DNA of 64,000 nucleotides from an uncultured Muribaculaceae bacterium (GTDB taxonomy: Bacteria; Bacteroidota; Bacteroidia; Bacteroidales; Muribaculaceae): assembly GCA_910584055.1 (NCBI GenBank), contig CAJTZS010000013.1:28243-92242 (forward strand). The letters run 5' to 3'. The position numbers and the translations under genes were made by a program. Shown piece by piece: positions 33,868 through 43,034 of this stretch (its first letter is position 1; the number at the start of each line of letters is the position of its first letter). The notes beneath the pieces were generated by a model that saw nothing but the letters and a program-made list of their open reading frames with translations, was not told the origin of the DNA and searched no databases.

Positions 33868-33890
33868 GTGTACGAAATGTGTACGCAATG
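33868..33890 (+). repeat. Right direct repeat (putative attR)
   Basis: 23 nt, one mismatch to 21988-22010, located upstream of the integrase gene. Confidence 0.6.
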
Positions 33891-33893
33891 CGA

Positions 33894-33915
33894 AAAATAA
33901 CGGAAATCAACCCAA
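33894..33915 (-). repeat. Right copy of a 22-bp inverted repeat
   Basis: Inverse of 22075-22096 with 20 of 22 matches. It lies just outside the right direct repeat, whereas the left copy lies inside, so it does not simply mark element ends. Confidence 0.45.
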
Positions 33916-34032
33916 ATCTGTGGAATACCCCAACAGTCTAAACTACTGACAAACAGCATATTTAATTTACTGCCGTTTTCTTCATTTTCCTATCGTATTA
34001 ACATAGATTGTATTGTACTCGTTAAATTTATT

Positions 34033-34065
34033 AAAGAGTCAAGCCGTTAAGACGCTTGACTCTTT
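34033..34065 (-). terminator. Terminator of the first MFS gene, containing its stop codon
   Basis: AAAGAGTCAAGC and GCTTGACTCTTT form a 12-bp stem around a 9-nt loop. The stop codon of the MFS gene (34047-34049) lies in the loop, so the last residues KSQAS are encoded by the stem. Confidence 0.65.
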
Positions 34066-35384
34066 AATTGTGATGCCTTGGAATTTAAGTGGCGAGCCTT
34101 GAAGCTCACGGGGTCTGTGTGGAATACGTAGGCCTTTCTTAAAACAATAGATGCTATGAAGAGGATGCCGAGGATTATGGCATTCAGGGAGAAAGCGAAG
34201 TTTGGAGATGCTTCAGTGGTTGTGTGAAATATTGCAGCCATGAACTTTATGAAAAACGGCACTACTGAGATTGCTATGTAGTTTCCTGTGAGAACATACG
34301 CGAAATATTGGTTGGCAAGGGATTTATTAGGCGCGATCGCTGTGGTCTTATCGTAGATTATGGGCTGAACGATGCCGTATCCATATCCTGTAAGGAAGAC
34401 TCCTATAATGTACATCGGCATGCTGTGGAAGAGCGAGACAAGAAGCAGCCCCGAGGCGGATACGAGAATCGAAACGGGTATTGTCATGCTTCCTGTTATC
34501 TTCATGACGGCGGGGAGGGTAAAGCCCGCAACTGTGGCGGAAAGGAAGAACATTGCCGTAGCTATGCCGACTATGCCGGAATCAAATCCATAGTGTCCCA
34601 TGGTGAAGGGAAGGCAATAGCTCACAGTTGTGGTGGCATATGTGCATATGACATAAAGGGAGATCACTCCAAGTAAAAGACGGATCACACTCTTATGAGC
34701 CTGTGCGGGCAATGGATATCCAGGGTGAGATGCTTGTGCTTTGTTGGTGTCAGAGTCTTTCTGTTTCAAGAACTGCACTTTCTCTTGGTCCGGAATAAAA
34801 TGCGATGTTATATATTTGCCGCTCATAAACGGAATAAGCAGGAACGGCAATACAGGAGTGAGGTATACGATGAATGAAAGATGCCAGTTGTAAGCCGCTA
34901 CCCATCCGACAAAGAGCGTTGCGACTATCACCGCGGCATTGGAAATTCCGGACTTCATTCCCAGTGCCCATACACGACGCCTGCCGTAAAAATATATGGC
35001 GAGTAGACTCGCTGCCAACGGAATGACAAAGCCACATCCGACTCCGACAAGACATCCGAGCAGAATTAGTTCAGTCATGGTGTCGGCAAAGAAGTATAGC
35101 ACACCCGCGATTGTGAATATTATAAGGCCGATAGCAAGTATCAGCATTTTTTTGTTCCCCCGGGCAAGTTTGCCCGACAGCAGTATGAACGGGATGATTA
35201 CCAGATTGGGCAACGATGTCAGCATCTGGATCTCAAGTTCATTTGTGTTAGGGAATATTCCGTGCAATTTTGCCAAGATAGGTGAAACCGCAAGACCAGG
35301 AAGGTTGACGACAAGCGATATGGATAGAATCGCGACGAGGGAAATCCATGGTATTTTCCCGTTTCCGGAATTTACGTACAACAT
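34047..35384 (-). CDS. MFS transporter (paralog 1)
   Basis: 445 residues with 12 predicted membrane helices. The first helix ends in LVVNLPGLAVSPILAKLHGI and is followed by FPNTNELEIQMLTSLPN, a segment shared with the divergent MFS protein at 35531, so the two are paralogs. The MFS loop 2-3 appears as SGKLARGNKKMLI. It exports or imports a small molecule by proton exchange; no substrate is evident. The divergent gene pair and the hydrolases beyond it suggest a common pathway. Confidence 0.8.
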   Translation of the reverse strand: MLYVNSGNGKIPWISLVAILSISLVVNLPGLAVSPILAKLHGIFPNTNELEIQMLTSLPNLVIIPFILLSGKLARGNKKMLILAIGLIIFTIAGVLYFFADTMTELILLGCLVGVGCGFVIPLAASLLAIYFYGRRRVWALGMKSGISNAAVIVATLFVGWVAAYNWHLSFIVYLTPVLPFLLIPFMSGKYITSHFIPDQEKVQFLKQKDSDTNKAQASHPGYPLPAQAHKSVIRLLLGVISLYVICTYATTTVSYCLPFTMGHYGFDSGIVGIATAMFFLSATVAGFTLPAVMKITGSMTIPVSILVSASGLLLVSLFHSMPMYIIGVFLTGYGYGIVQPIIYDKTTAIAPNKSLANQYFAYVLTGNYIAISVVPFFIKFMAAIFHTTTEASPNFAFSLNAIILGILFIASIVLRKAYVFHTDPVSFKARHLNSKASQLKSQAS

Positions 35385-35530
35385 AATAATGAATATTTGA
35401 AACTTTTGTCTTTATAACAACTTGAAAATGCCAAAGTTCTGTTTCTCTCACTTATTGTAAAAAATAGTAGAATATCCAAGAACTTAAATAATATTCATGT
35501 GTTTTATAGGTAAATTTTAAGAATTAAATT

Positions 35531-37228
35531 ATGGGACTTTCATCACAAGGAGTTAAATCGGGCAAAGGCACGTATGTGGGATGGCTCGCCTTGATTGACC
35601 TCTACATTATCTGGATCATAACATCCATTCCGGGACTTGCCATCGCCCCTGTGATGCCGATGTTGCTAAAAGTGTTTCCGGGCACCTCCGAGCTCGCAAC
35701 ACAGATGCTCACGGTGGCTCCTAACATTGCCGCCATACCGTTCACCCTCCTTGGCGGAGCTCTTGCAACCCGCTGGAATAACATGAAGATGCTTTATTGG
35801 GTATGTCTATTCTATGTGCTCGCGGCTGTGGCCTTATGGTTCGCTCCCAGTATGCTGATGCTTATTATATTAAGCTTTATCATAGGCATAGGCGCGGGAA
35901 TAGTTTCTCCTCTTGCATCTGTGTTTGTGGCCGATATGTTCGCAGGGGAGCAGCGCCAGCAACAATATGGCAACGCTTCGGCAATGGTCAACGTGGGTCT
36001 GATGATTGGAGTTATCGCTACAGGCTACCTGGCGAAAATAGATTGGAGGTTGCCTTTCGTGATATATCTCCTTCCCCTTTTCCCATTGTTGTTCTCGGGC
36101 AGTATCAAAAAATATATCAAAGAGCCTAAAGACCGTCACGATGCTTCCGCGGCCATCGGGATGAACCAGACTCCATCACCAAAGAAGAGCGTAAGCTATT
36201 CACAGAGTGTCAATATCCCGGCTCTTATAAAATACTGTATATATTATTTCGTCATCACGCTTGTGATTGGCTCGATATCCAATTATATCCCTTACCTTGT
36301 CGGCTCTTCAGTGACTTCGGGCTACCTTCAGGCTGTGCTGTTTTTCGGAATCATGATTTCAGGATTTGCCCTTAACTGGGTTATGCGTTGGCTGAAATAT
36401 GGCACGTATGTGGTTACTCTTTTGGCCATGGGCGCTGGCTTCCTGCTTATTTTCGTTACCAAGATGCCGGTGATAATAGGTGTGGGTATTTTCATAGCCT
36501 GTTTCTTCTATGGCGTCGCCCAACCTTATGTTGAGAACAAATGTGTGGCCATCTCCACACCGGCTGCGGCTGTTATATCGCTTGCCATCTATTCAACGAT
36601 GGATTCTCTCGGGAATGTGCTCAATCCGTTCTTCTTTAAATATGTGGGAATGCTTTTCGGTCATACCCCTCTTCCCGACAGCAATCAGGAGTTCCCGTTC
36701 ATATGTTCGCTGATAGTGATGCTTGTCTGTGCCGTGATAGTGGTCATATATAAGATTTATACCGGTATACGCACGCGTGAAGGTCATCCGATAGATAATC
36801 TTCCTCCTGTGTATCGCGAAGCTATGAAGAACGGGATCTATAATAAGGTTCTCGCTTCCCAACATGGAATCACAACTCCCGACACGAGCGCCGATCTTTC
36901 TCCGCTTCAGCGGGCCGAGTCGCTTATCGAAGAAACGAAGAAGAATCTGGATTCCACTATGTCCGACACTGCGAAGATGGTGCAGACCGAGAAGGCGCGG
37001 CTCACGGAGGTGGAACAGGACATTCTTCTTGCCGAAATGAACGAACAGGATGCCGCTTCGAAGGTTAAGGCGGCCGCAGACCTTGCGGCGGCTGATGCCG
37101 TCACTGCCTCAAAGCATGCCGAACAGGCCGCCAAGGCTGCCGCGGATGCAGATGCAATAGCCAAACCGGCTGAAACTTCGACCGCTCAGAACAATTCGAA
37201 TAATACAAATGCGTCAAATGCGCAATAA
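35531..37228 (+). CDS. MFS transporter with Ala-rich coiled-coil C-terminal extension (paralog 2)
   Basis: 565 residues. Residues about 15-425 form a 12-helix MFS core related to the divergent transporter (PGLAIAPVMPMLLKVFPGTS; FTLLGGALATRWNNMKML). The last ~120 residues are a soluble tail: a predicted coiled coil (PLQRAESLIEETKKNLDSTM, then KMVQTEKARLTEVEQD) and an Ala-rich segment ending in Asn/Ser/Thr. Such a tail is unusual for MFS and may dock a partner protein. The PLB-like hydrolase gene starts 11 bp after its stop, so transport and hydrolysis are probably coupled in one operon. Confidence 0.8.
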   Translation: MGLSSQGVKSGKGTYVGWLALIDLYIIWIITSIPGLAIAPVMPMLLKVFPGTSELATQMLTVAPNIAAIPFTLLGGALATRWNNMKMLYWVCLFYVLAAVALWFAPSMLMLIILSFIIGIGAGIVSPLASVFVADMFAGEQRQQQYGNASAMVNVGLMIGVIATGYLAKIDWRLPFVIYLLPLFPLLFSGSIKKYIKEPKDRHDASAAIGMNQTPSPKKSVSYSQSVNIPALIKYCIYYFVITLVIGSISNYIPYLVGSSVTSGYLQAVLFFGIMISGFALNWVMRWLKYGTYVVTLLAMGAGFLLIFVTKMPVIIGVGIFIACFFYGVAQPYVENKCVAISTPAAAVISLAIYSTMDSLGNVLNPFFFKYVGMLFGHTPLPDSNQEFPFICSLIVMLVCAVIVVIYKIYTGIRTREGHPIDNLPPVYREAMKNGIYNKVLASQHGITTPDTSADLSPLQRAESLIEETKKNLDSTMSDTAKMVQTEKARLTEVEQDILLAEMNEQDAASKVKAAADLAAADAVTASKHAEQAAKAAADADAIAKPAETSTAQNNSNNTNASNAQ

Positions 37229-37239
37229 TTTAAAATATT

Positions 37240-38883
37240 ATGAAAACACAATCTTTTAAGAATACCCAACCAGCGGAATTCGTGCTCAATGAGTATACAC
37301 GGGGTTTCGCCCAATGTGTTGACAACAATTGGGACTTCGCGGTATACGCACAGGATCCGTCGGTGAGCATTTTCCAAAATGAATATAACGCGGGTTATGT
37401 TCAGGGAAAGGTGCAGACCAACCACCTTATCAAGGCCACGCGTAATAACACTTGGCGGTGGTATGTGCTTGATGAGGGGCCGGGGGCCAACTCTACTGAA
37501 ATCCCGCCTAACGGCCTTCAGATAGCCGGGGATGCATTGGTTAAGAATTATAATTATCTGACCGATTGGGCTGAGAAAAATATGAGTGATGAGAAGGTGA
37601 GTAATATAGTGCGTCTTATGTTCCGTATGCTTGGCATATATCATGGGGCTGCAGATAAGGAGCCGTTGAAAGAGGTTAAGGTCGACGACCTCAAGCTTGA
37701 GTCGATGGATGCTGAAGATTCCAAGTTGCATTCCGGCGAAGAGCCATTGTCGTTTCTCGACATCTATTTCCTCAATGCGCAGATGGATCTGTGGGATGCT
37801 ATCGGCAAACCTCTCGGAGTGGCTTTGAATAAGCTTGAACAGGATGTTCTGAACCACACGCTGCCTGACGGTTCTGAAAAAAAGAACGCCGACCATTGTT
37901 CCGGTTTTGTGACCAAGCTTCCAAACGGCGAGATATATTGGACTCATACCAGTTGGTGTTGCTTCATGGCTCAGACGTGCGCGATGACTTATGTGATAGG
38001 GGAGGATTTCCTGACACAGAATTCCTTCTGTCCGGGGCAGTTCGGTTCCAACACCGATTTCGGGTTCAACGGCCACGGCATAGGATTCAATGAAACCACT
38101 GAAACCTATTTCTATAATGAGTCGAAGACCGAAGGTATATGGTTGACATGGCGTGCGGCCGCTGCCGAGCATTTCGCCCGTTCGATCGATGAGTTCTATG
38201 ATTATGTGAAGATTGACAACACGGGTACTTATCTGAATGCCTATATGGTTGTTGACGCCTACAAGGGAGAATTCGGTATGATAGATATGAGCTACGCCCG
38301 CTTCGCCCTCTTCAAAGGTGACGGACAGAACCTCAAGGTGACAGATTCAACAGGCTATCAGCCCACATTCCTGGATTATGACCATCATATGGTTTCCGAG
38401 AGTCATGTCCTCGGGTGTAACATCCCTGTCTACAAGAGGATATGGCGTGAACTTCAGACAATCGACGGTGCCCCGAAGCGTCGTTATCAGCTTTACCGCA
38501 ACATCGGTAATGTAAGCGATATGGAAAGCGCCAAGGCTCTGATCACTTATAACGAAAGTCTTGAACCGATTTCCATTGCCGGACGTTGGGACAAGAACTA
38601 TGGAACATCGGAGATGCTACGTTATCAACCGCATGGATCTATCGATGCCAAGGCATTCGGCACAGAGGAAATAAAGGAAGTGCTTGCAAATTTGTCAATG
38701 AAGCCTTCGAAGACCGGTGAAAAGACATCGTTCTGGATGAAGTTTGGCAGTCCGTATATCGATGGCTCCCCATTCAGTTGGTCAGGGTCTGTATGGGCTA
38801 AGTTCAAACAACCGGAGGAGGTCGACTGCATACCGGACGTTATCGACGGTAGGTGGAACCGCGTCAAGATGTTCATGGAATAA
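37240..38883 (+). CDS. Phospholipase-B-like (PLBD-type) Ntn hydrolase, copy 1
   Basis: 547 residues, no signal peptide. Signatures resembling eukaryotic PLBD/laminin-like phospholipase B proteins: HCSGFVTKLPNGEIYWTHTS (candidate N-terminal nucleophile Cys220 after autocleavage), FCPGQFGSNTDFGFNGHGIG (like the YPG..S.DDFY motif), GFNETTE, and DNTGTYLNAYMVVD (like NSGTYNNQWMVVD). These define an Ntn amide/ester hydrolase fold. The family can act on acyl amides or phospholipids; the substrate here is unknown. It follows the MFS gene by 11 bp and is followed by a paralog after 45 bp. Family assignment is by motif only. Confidence 0.62.
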   Translation: MKTQSFKNTQPAEFVLNEYTRGFAQCVDNNWDFAVYAQDPSVSIFQNEYNAGYVQGKVQTNHLIKATRNNTWRWYVLDEGPGANSTEIPPNGLQIAGDALVKNYNYLTDWAEKNMSDEKVSNIVRLMFRMLGIYHGAADKEPLKEVKVDDLKLESMDAEDSKLHSGEEPLSFLDIYFLNAQMDLWDAIGKPLGVALNKLEQDVLNHTLPDGSEKKNADHCSGFVTKLPNGEIYWTHTSWCCFMAQTCAMTYVIGEDFLTQNSFCPGQFGSNTDFGFNGHGIGFNETTETYFYNESKTEGIWLTWRAAAAEHFARSIDEFYDYVKIDNTGTYLNAYMVVDAYKGEFGMIDMSYARFALFKGDGQNLKVTDSTGYQPTFLDYDHHMVSESHVLGCNIPVYKRIWRELQTIDGAPKRRYQLYRNIGNVSDMESAKALITYNESLEPISIAGRWDKNYGTSEMLRYQPHGSIDAKAFGTEEIKEVLANLSMKPSKTGEKTSFWMKFGSPYIDGSPFSWSGSVWAKFKQPEEVDCIPDVIDGRWNRVKMFME

Positions 38884-38928
38884 GCCTTGACAACCAAAGT
38901 TCTATTATCAATTTTAAATTATAAAGTC

Positions 38929-40557
38929 ATGGCTAAATACACACCAAATTTCAAAAACACTGAGCCCACTCAATTCGTTCTGGACGAATACACTTGCGGT
39001 TTCGCGCAGTGTGTGGACAATAACTGGAATTACGCAATATATGCCCAGAATCCCGGTATAAGCATTTATCAGAATGAATACAATGCGGGTTATGTTCAGG
39101 GCAAAGTGCAGACCGGTAAGACAATCCTTGCTACAAGGAATAATTCATGGTATAATTTCCTTGTGGGCTCGACTCCTCAGGATGCTATCTCCATCGAAGT
39201 CAAACCGGAATACCTGCAGGCGGCCGGCGAGACGGTTGTACAGAACTATAATTACCTCTGCGACCTTGTCGAGAGAGAAAAGGATGATCCTAAGATGCAG
39301 AAGATCATACGTCTGATGTTCCGTCAGCTGGGTATCTACGAAGGGGCAGTCGACGCTGTTCCCCGCAAGGAGGTTTCTCTCTCGGATTTGAAGATTTCCT
39401 CTTTTGCTCCCGAACAGAGCAAGCTGGGCGCATATGACGCTCCGTTGACTTTCCTCGATGTGATATTCATCAACTCCCAATATGACCTGTTCGATTGCAT
39501 CGGGGATAAGATAGGTCTTGTGATGGGTTATGGTTCAGCCAAGAAGAAACCGGAAACCAAACGTTATTCATGCACCTCTTTCACTAAGATTATGCCTGAT
39601 CATAACGTGTTCTGGACTCACAATTCCTGGTGCTGTTTCTGGGCGCAGTCTTGTGCCGTGACATATTGCATCGGCACAGATTTTGTGACGCAGAATGCCA
39701 ACTGCCCCGGTCAGTTCGGTTCCAACACCGACTTCGGTTTCAACGGTAACGGCATCGGTTTCAACGAGACGACCCATGTCGACCTTTACAACGAGCCGAA
39801 AGTGAACGGTATCTGGCTTACATACCGTTCGGCGGCTGCGGAGCAGTTCGCACGTAACATAGACGAGTTCTATGAATATTGCTCCATGGATAACACCGGA
39901 ACATATCTTAACGGTTATCACATCATTGATTCCAACACGGGTGAGATCGGCTTGCTCGATATGAGCTACAATCGTTTCGTGCTTTTCAAGTGTGACGGTA
40001 AAAATGTTACGGGGAAGGATTCCACCGGGGTGGAATTTACCCATCTCGACTATGATCACCATTTGATCATGCCGACCCATATATTCGGTGTGAACCAGCC
40101 GGTGTCTTTCTGGGTGGGCTATGAACTGGAAAGCATGAACCTGCGTCCGATGCGACGTAATCAGCTCTGGGACCGTATAGACACGGTTCAGGACATGGAG
40201 ACAACCAAAGATCTTATAACATATACTGAAGACCGCGAGCCGCTTTCTGTTTATGGCCGTTGGGATCTTGGCTACGGAACTACCGAAATGCCGCGTGTCC
40301 GCCCCGACGGTTCAGTGGATGCCAAAGCATTTTCGGCAGAGATGATTAAGGAGGTGCTTGCCGATCTTTCGCGTAAACCTTCGATTTCAGGTGAAAAGAC
40401 TTCGTTCTGGATGAAATTCGGAACAGCGCATGTGCGTCATCTCCCATTCATCTGGAGTCAGTCGCAATTTGCGGGCTTGAAGGGGAGTGAAGATACCGAC
40501 TGTGTGCCTGATGCCCTCGACGGCCGCTGGAATCGGGTAAAGATGTTTATGGAATAA
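38929..40557 (+). CDS. Phospholipase-B-like (PLBD-type) Ntn hydrolase, copy 2
   Basis: 542 residues from the ATG at 38929 (MAKYTPNFKNTEPTQFVLDE); a TTG at 38887 is the only upstream start. It aligns with copy 1 along its whole length: shared CGFAQCVDNNW, NAGYVQGKVQT, NCPGQFGSNTDFGFNGNGIG, NTGTYLNGY and the identical end DGRWNRVKMFME. The candidate nucleophile Cys215 lies in SCTSFTKIMP, so the residue before it is Ser rather than His. No signal peptide, so a cytoplasmic substrate is implied, perhaps delivered by the linked MFS carriers. The duplicates have diverged, suggesting different substrates or a heteromer. Confidence 0.62.
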   Translation: MAKYTPNFKNTEPTQFVLDEYTCGFAQCVDNNWNYAIYAQNPGISIYQNEYNAGYVQGKVQTGKTILATRNNSWYNFLVGSTPQDAISIEVKPEYLQAAGETVVQNYNYLCDLVEREKDDPKMQKIIRLMFRQLGIYEGAVDAVPRKEVSLSDLKISSFAPEQSKLGAYDAPLTFLDVIFINSQYDLFDCIGDKIGLVMGYGSAKKKPETKRYSCTSFTKIMPDHNVFWTHNSWCCFWAQSCAVTYCIGTDFVTQNANCPGQFGSNTDFGFNGNGIGFNETTHVDLYNEPKVNGIWLTYRSAAAEQFARNIDEFYEYCSMDNTGTYLNGYHIIDSNTGEIGLLDMSYNRFVLFKCDGKNVTGKDSTGVEFTHLDYDHHLIMPTHIFGVNQPVSFWVGYELESMNLRPMRRNQLWDRIDTVQDMETTKDLITYTEDREPLSVYGRWDLGYGTTEMPRVRPDGSVDAKAFSAEMIKEVLADLSRKPSISGEKTSFWMKFGTAHVRHLPFIWSQSQFAGLKGSEDTDCVPDALDGRWNRVKMFME

Positions 40558-40576
40558 CCTTCTATTATATAAAATC

Positions 40577-40620
40577 TTAGGCGATGTTCCGAAATCTAAA
40601 AATTTCGGAACATCGCCTAA
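40577..40620. terminator. 19-bp perfect hairpin between PLB-like gene and ald
   Basis: TTAGGCGATGTTCCGAAAT and its exact inverse flank a CTAAAA loop. It lies between two convergent genes and probably ends both, although neither side has a strong T-tract. Confidence 0.6.
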
Positions 40621-40647
40621 GCCATATATACGGTAGTTAGTTGGAGA

Positions 40648-41754
40648 TTAGATTTCAAGCGGTGTGTAGGGGAGGTCGAAGGCTTCGGCCACGGCTTTGT
40701 ATGTTATTTTACCGTTCACTACGTTTACACCTTCGGCAAGTCCGGGGTCTTTGCGGCATGCCTCTACCCAGCCGAGGTCGGCCAGCCGTAATGCATATGG
40801 CATCGTGGCGTTGGTGAGGGCCATAGTGGAAGTGTAGGGGACTGCTCCGGGAATGTTGGCCACGGCATACTGGATGACACCGTCTACTACATATGTGGGT
40901 TCGGAGTGGGTGGTTGGATGTGTAGTCTCGAAGCATCCTCCCTGGTCAACGGCAACGTCTACCATTACGGAGCCGGGTCGCATGAGTTTGATCATGTCGC
41001 GTGTGATGAGGTGAGGGGCTTTCGCGCCAGGCACAAGTACGGAGCCGACAACGAGGTCGGTGTCAGGCAGCTCAAGCTCTATGTTGTGGCGTGAAGAGAA
41101 AAGTGTCTTGACATTTTTCGGCATTACCTCGGCGCAATGGCGCAGGGTGGGGAGGGATATGTCTGTGATTGTAACGTCTGCACCCAGTCCGGCCGCCATG
41201 AGGGCAGCATTGCGGCCTACGACTCCGGCTCCGAGCACAAGCACTTTCGCAGGCTTAACTCCCGGGACGCCGCCGAGCAAAACTCCACGTCCTCCTTGGG
41301 GCTTTTCGAGGAAGCGGGCACCCTCCTGAATTGACATACGTCCGGCGACCTCACTCATTGGTATAAGGAGAGGAAGACGGTGTTCACGGTCTGTTACCGT
41401 CTCGTAGGCGATGCAGACGGCCCCTGATTTCATCATCGCTTCCGTCAGCTCGAGGTCGCATGCGAAATGGAAATAGGTGAATACAACCTGACCTTTGCGG
41501 ATGAGGGGATATTCAGGTTTTATAGGCTCTTTAACCTTGATAATCATTTCCGCAGACGAGTAGGTTTCTTCTATGGAAGGAAGAATGGTGGCACCGGCGG
41601 CAACGTATTCTTCATCAGAGAAGCCGCTGCCTTCCCCGGCAGTATGCTGCACGAACACTTCATGTCCGTGTGCTACAAGTTCCTTCACTCCGGCCGGCGT
41701 GGCGCCTACTCTGTTTTCATTGTTTTTAATTTCTTTAGGGATTCCAATTTTCAT
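40648..41754 (-). CDS. ald: Alanine dehydrogenase
   Basis: 368 residues, standard length. N-terminal MKIGIPKEIKNNENRVGATP with the substrate-binding Arg, KVKEPIKPEY with the conserved Lys, YFHFACD with the catalytic His, and a Rossmann motif VLVLGAGVVGRNAA. The DVAVDQGGC motif near residue 270 holds the catalytic Asp. It interconverts L-alanine and pyruvate plus ammonia with NAD. Single gene in the cytoplasm, convergent to the PLB-like gene across the long hairpin. Confidence 0.93.
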   Translation of the reverse strand: MKIGIPKEIKNNENRVGATPAGVKELVAHGHEVFVQHTAGEGSGFSDEEYVAAGATILPSIEETYSSAEMIIKVKEPIKPEYPLIRKGQVVFTYFHFACDLELTEAMMKSGAVCIAYETVTDREHRLPLLIPMSEVAGRMSIQEGARFLEKPQGGRGVLLGGVPGVKPAKVLVLGAGVVGRNAALMAAGLGADVTITDISLPTLRHCAEVMPKNVKTLFSSRHNIELELPDTDLVVGSVLVPGAKAPHLITRDMIKLMRPGSVMVDVAVDQGGCFETTHPTTHSEPTYVVDGVIQYAVANIPGAVPYTSTMALTNATMPYALRLADLGWVEACRKDPGLAEGVNVVNGKITYKAVAEAFDLPYTPLEI

Positions 41755-41866
41755 GGTAGTATGGATTTAGGTTAAAGGGTCATGAACCGCTTGTACATGA
41801 CGCGGTAAATTTATAAAAATAGAAGAAACTTACAAACAAATTTTATATGTTTTTCGACATGCCGTA

Positions 41867-42379
41867 TTACCACCAGTGTCGCCAGCCGAGACGTGACGGG
41901 CGGTCCCCACGCCGGAAAAGGTCCTGAAGTTCTTCACGGACACGTTCGAGCCTAATGCCGAATAACTCTTCGAGGGCGTGGCTTTCGATGTAAGTCACAG
42001 TTTCTGTGATGAATTTATCTGCGCGAGCCTGATGGCTCATGATGCGTCTGCGTTCCGAGAGCCACAGGTGATAAAGTTCAAGCACGTAGAGCATAAGGTC
42101 TGCGGTCTTTTCGGAATCGATGCAGAGTGAGCTGAAATATTTTATACGGGTTTTCATATCCGTGAATGCCGGACTCTTACGCGGTTTACCATCAGAAATA
42201 AAGAAGATTTTGAATATCTTCTGTTTATATTTGTCAAGTTCCTTATCTGCATCGGGATTGATCCAGAATTCGAGATACTCCTTTGCTTCAGGCCGCGCAT
42301 CGTAAAGCTCGCAGATAATCTCCGTGAGTCCTTCCCGATCCATTTCTTTCAGGGCTTTCTTTAGTGTCGCTTTCGACAT
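41867..42379 (-). CDS. DUF6155-like small helical protein
   Basis: 170 residues, no signal peptide. It begins MSKATLKKALKEMDREGLTE and includes DARPEAKEYLEFWINPD, KYKQKIFKIFF and a helical C-terminus, the pattern of the DUF6155 family of Bacteroidetes. The C-terminus is rich in Arg/Trp (RLGWRHWW). Function unknown. It lies 37 bp upstream of tag in the reading direction, and may be co-transcribed with it as the downstream member. Confidence 0.65.
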   Translation of the reverse strand: MSKATLKKALKEMDREGLTEIICELYDARPEAKEYLEFWINPDADKELDKYKQKIFKIFFISDGKPRKSPAFTDMKTRIKYFSSLCIDSEKTADLMLYVLELYHLWLSERRRIMSHQARADKFITETVTYIESHALEELFGIRLERVREELQDLFRRGDRPSRLGWRHWW

Positions 42380-42416
42380 ATCGTTTAGAATGTTTTAACA
42401 GAGTTTAAACAAATAT

Positions 42417-42998
42417 CTATTTGTTGAGGTTGTCGGGATGAAGAAAGCAGTCCGGCATGTGGGAGTTTAAGACTCCGATGGATTGAAGGAAAGCATGGAT
42501 TGTAGTGGAGCCGACAAATTTCATGCCGCGTTTACGGAGATCCGAAGAGAGTGTGTCTGAAATCGGAGATGTCGTTGATGTGTGGTCGAGGATCGGTTCG
42601 TCGGGACAAAATGTCTTGAGATATGCATCGAAGGAGCCGAATTCCTCTTGAATAGTTTTGAATACTGCAGTGTTGGTGATAGTTGCTTTGATTTTAGCGC
42701 GGTTGCGGATAATACCAGGGTTGTTCATCAGCTCCTCAATTTTTTCATCGTCATATTGTAGGATTGTATCGCGGTTGAAGCCGTCGAATGCTTCGCGAAA
42801 CGCCTCGCGTTTGTTGAGCACGCATTCCCATGACAGTCCTGCCTGAAATGTTTCCAGTATCAACAGCTCCAACAACCTTGCGTCGTCATGCAATGGCCGT
42901 CCCCATTCTTCATCGTGATATTTAATGTAAAGCGGATTCTTGGGATTGGCCCAGAAACATCGTTTCTGTTCTGTATGGTCATTTCTTGACGTTTCCAT
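42417..42998 (-). CDS. tag: DNA-3-methyladenine glycosylase I
   Basis: 193 residues. Family signatures RCFWANPKNPLYIKYHDEEW (zinc-ligand Cys and His), LILETFQAGLSWECVLNKRE and the C-terminal NSHMPDC with the remaining His and Cys zinc ligands. The base-binding KFVGSTTIHAFLQSIG is present. It removes 3-methyladenine from alkylated DNA. Its position beside a DUF6155 gene gives no extra functional hint. Confidence 0.93.
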   Translation of the reverse strand: METSRNDHTEQKRCFWANPKNPLYIKYHDEEWGRPLHDDARLLELLILETFQAGLSWECVLNKREAFREAFDGFNRDTILQYDDEKIEELMNNPGIIRNRAKIKATITNTAVFKTIQEEFGSFDAYLKTFCPDEPILDHTSTTSPISDTLSSDLRKRGMKFVGSTTIHAFLQSIGVLNSHMPDCFLHPDNLNK

Positions 42999-43034
42999 AT
43001 ATTAATTCTTAGAGTATGAACATTGATTGCCAAT

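Larger units (their letters stand above)
21988..33890. mobile_element. Integrated element carrying an RND efflux operon
   Basis: The limits are a 23-nt direct repeat (GTGTACGAAA, one variable base, then GTGTACGCAATG) at 21988-22010 and 33868-33890, the right copy lying just behind the integrase gene. The roughly 11.9-kb interior holds an AraC regulator, MFP-RND-OMP efflux genes, a broken DUF4405 gene, a broken regulator, a likely small RNA, a truncated RepA-like ATPase, an excisionase-like HTH gene and a tyrosine integrase. No relaxase or primase gene is seen. Neither end lies in a tRNA. The boundaries are inferred, not proven. Confidence 0.6.
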
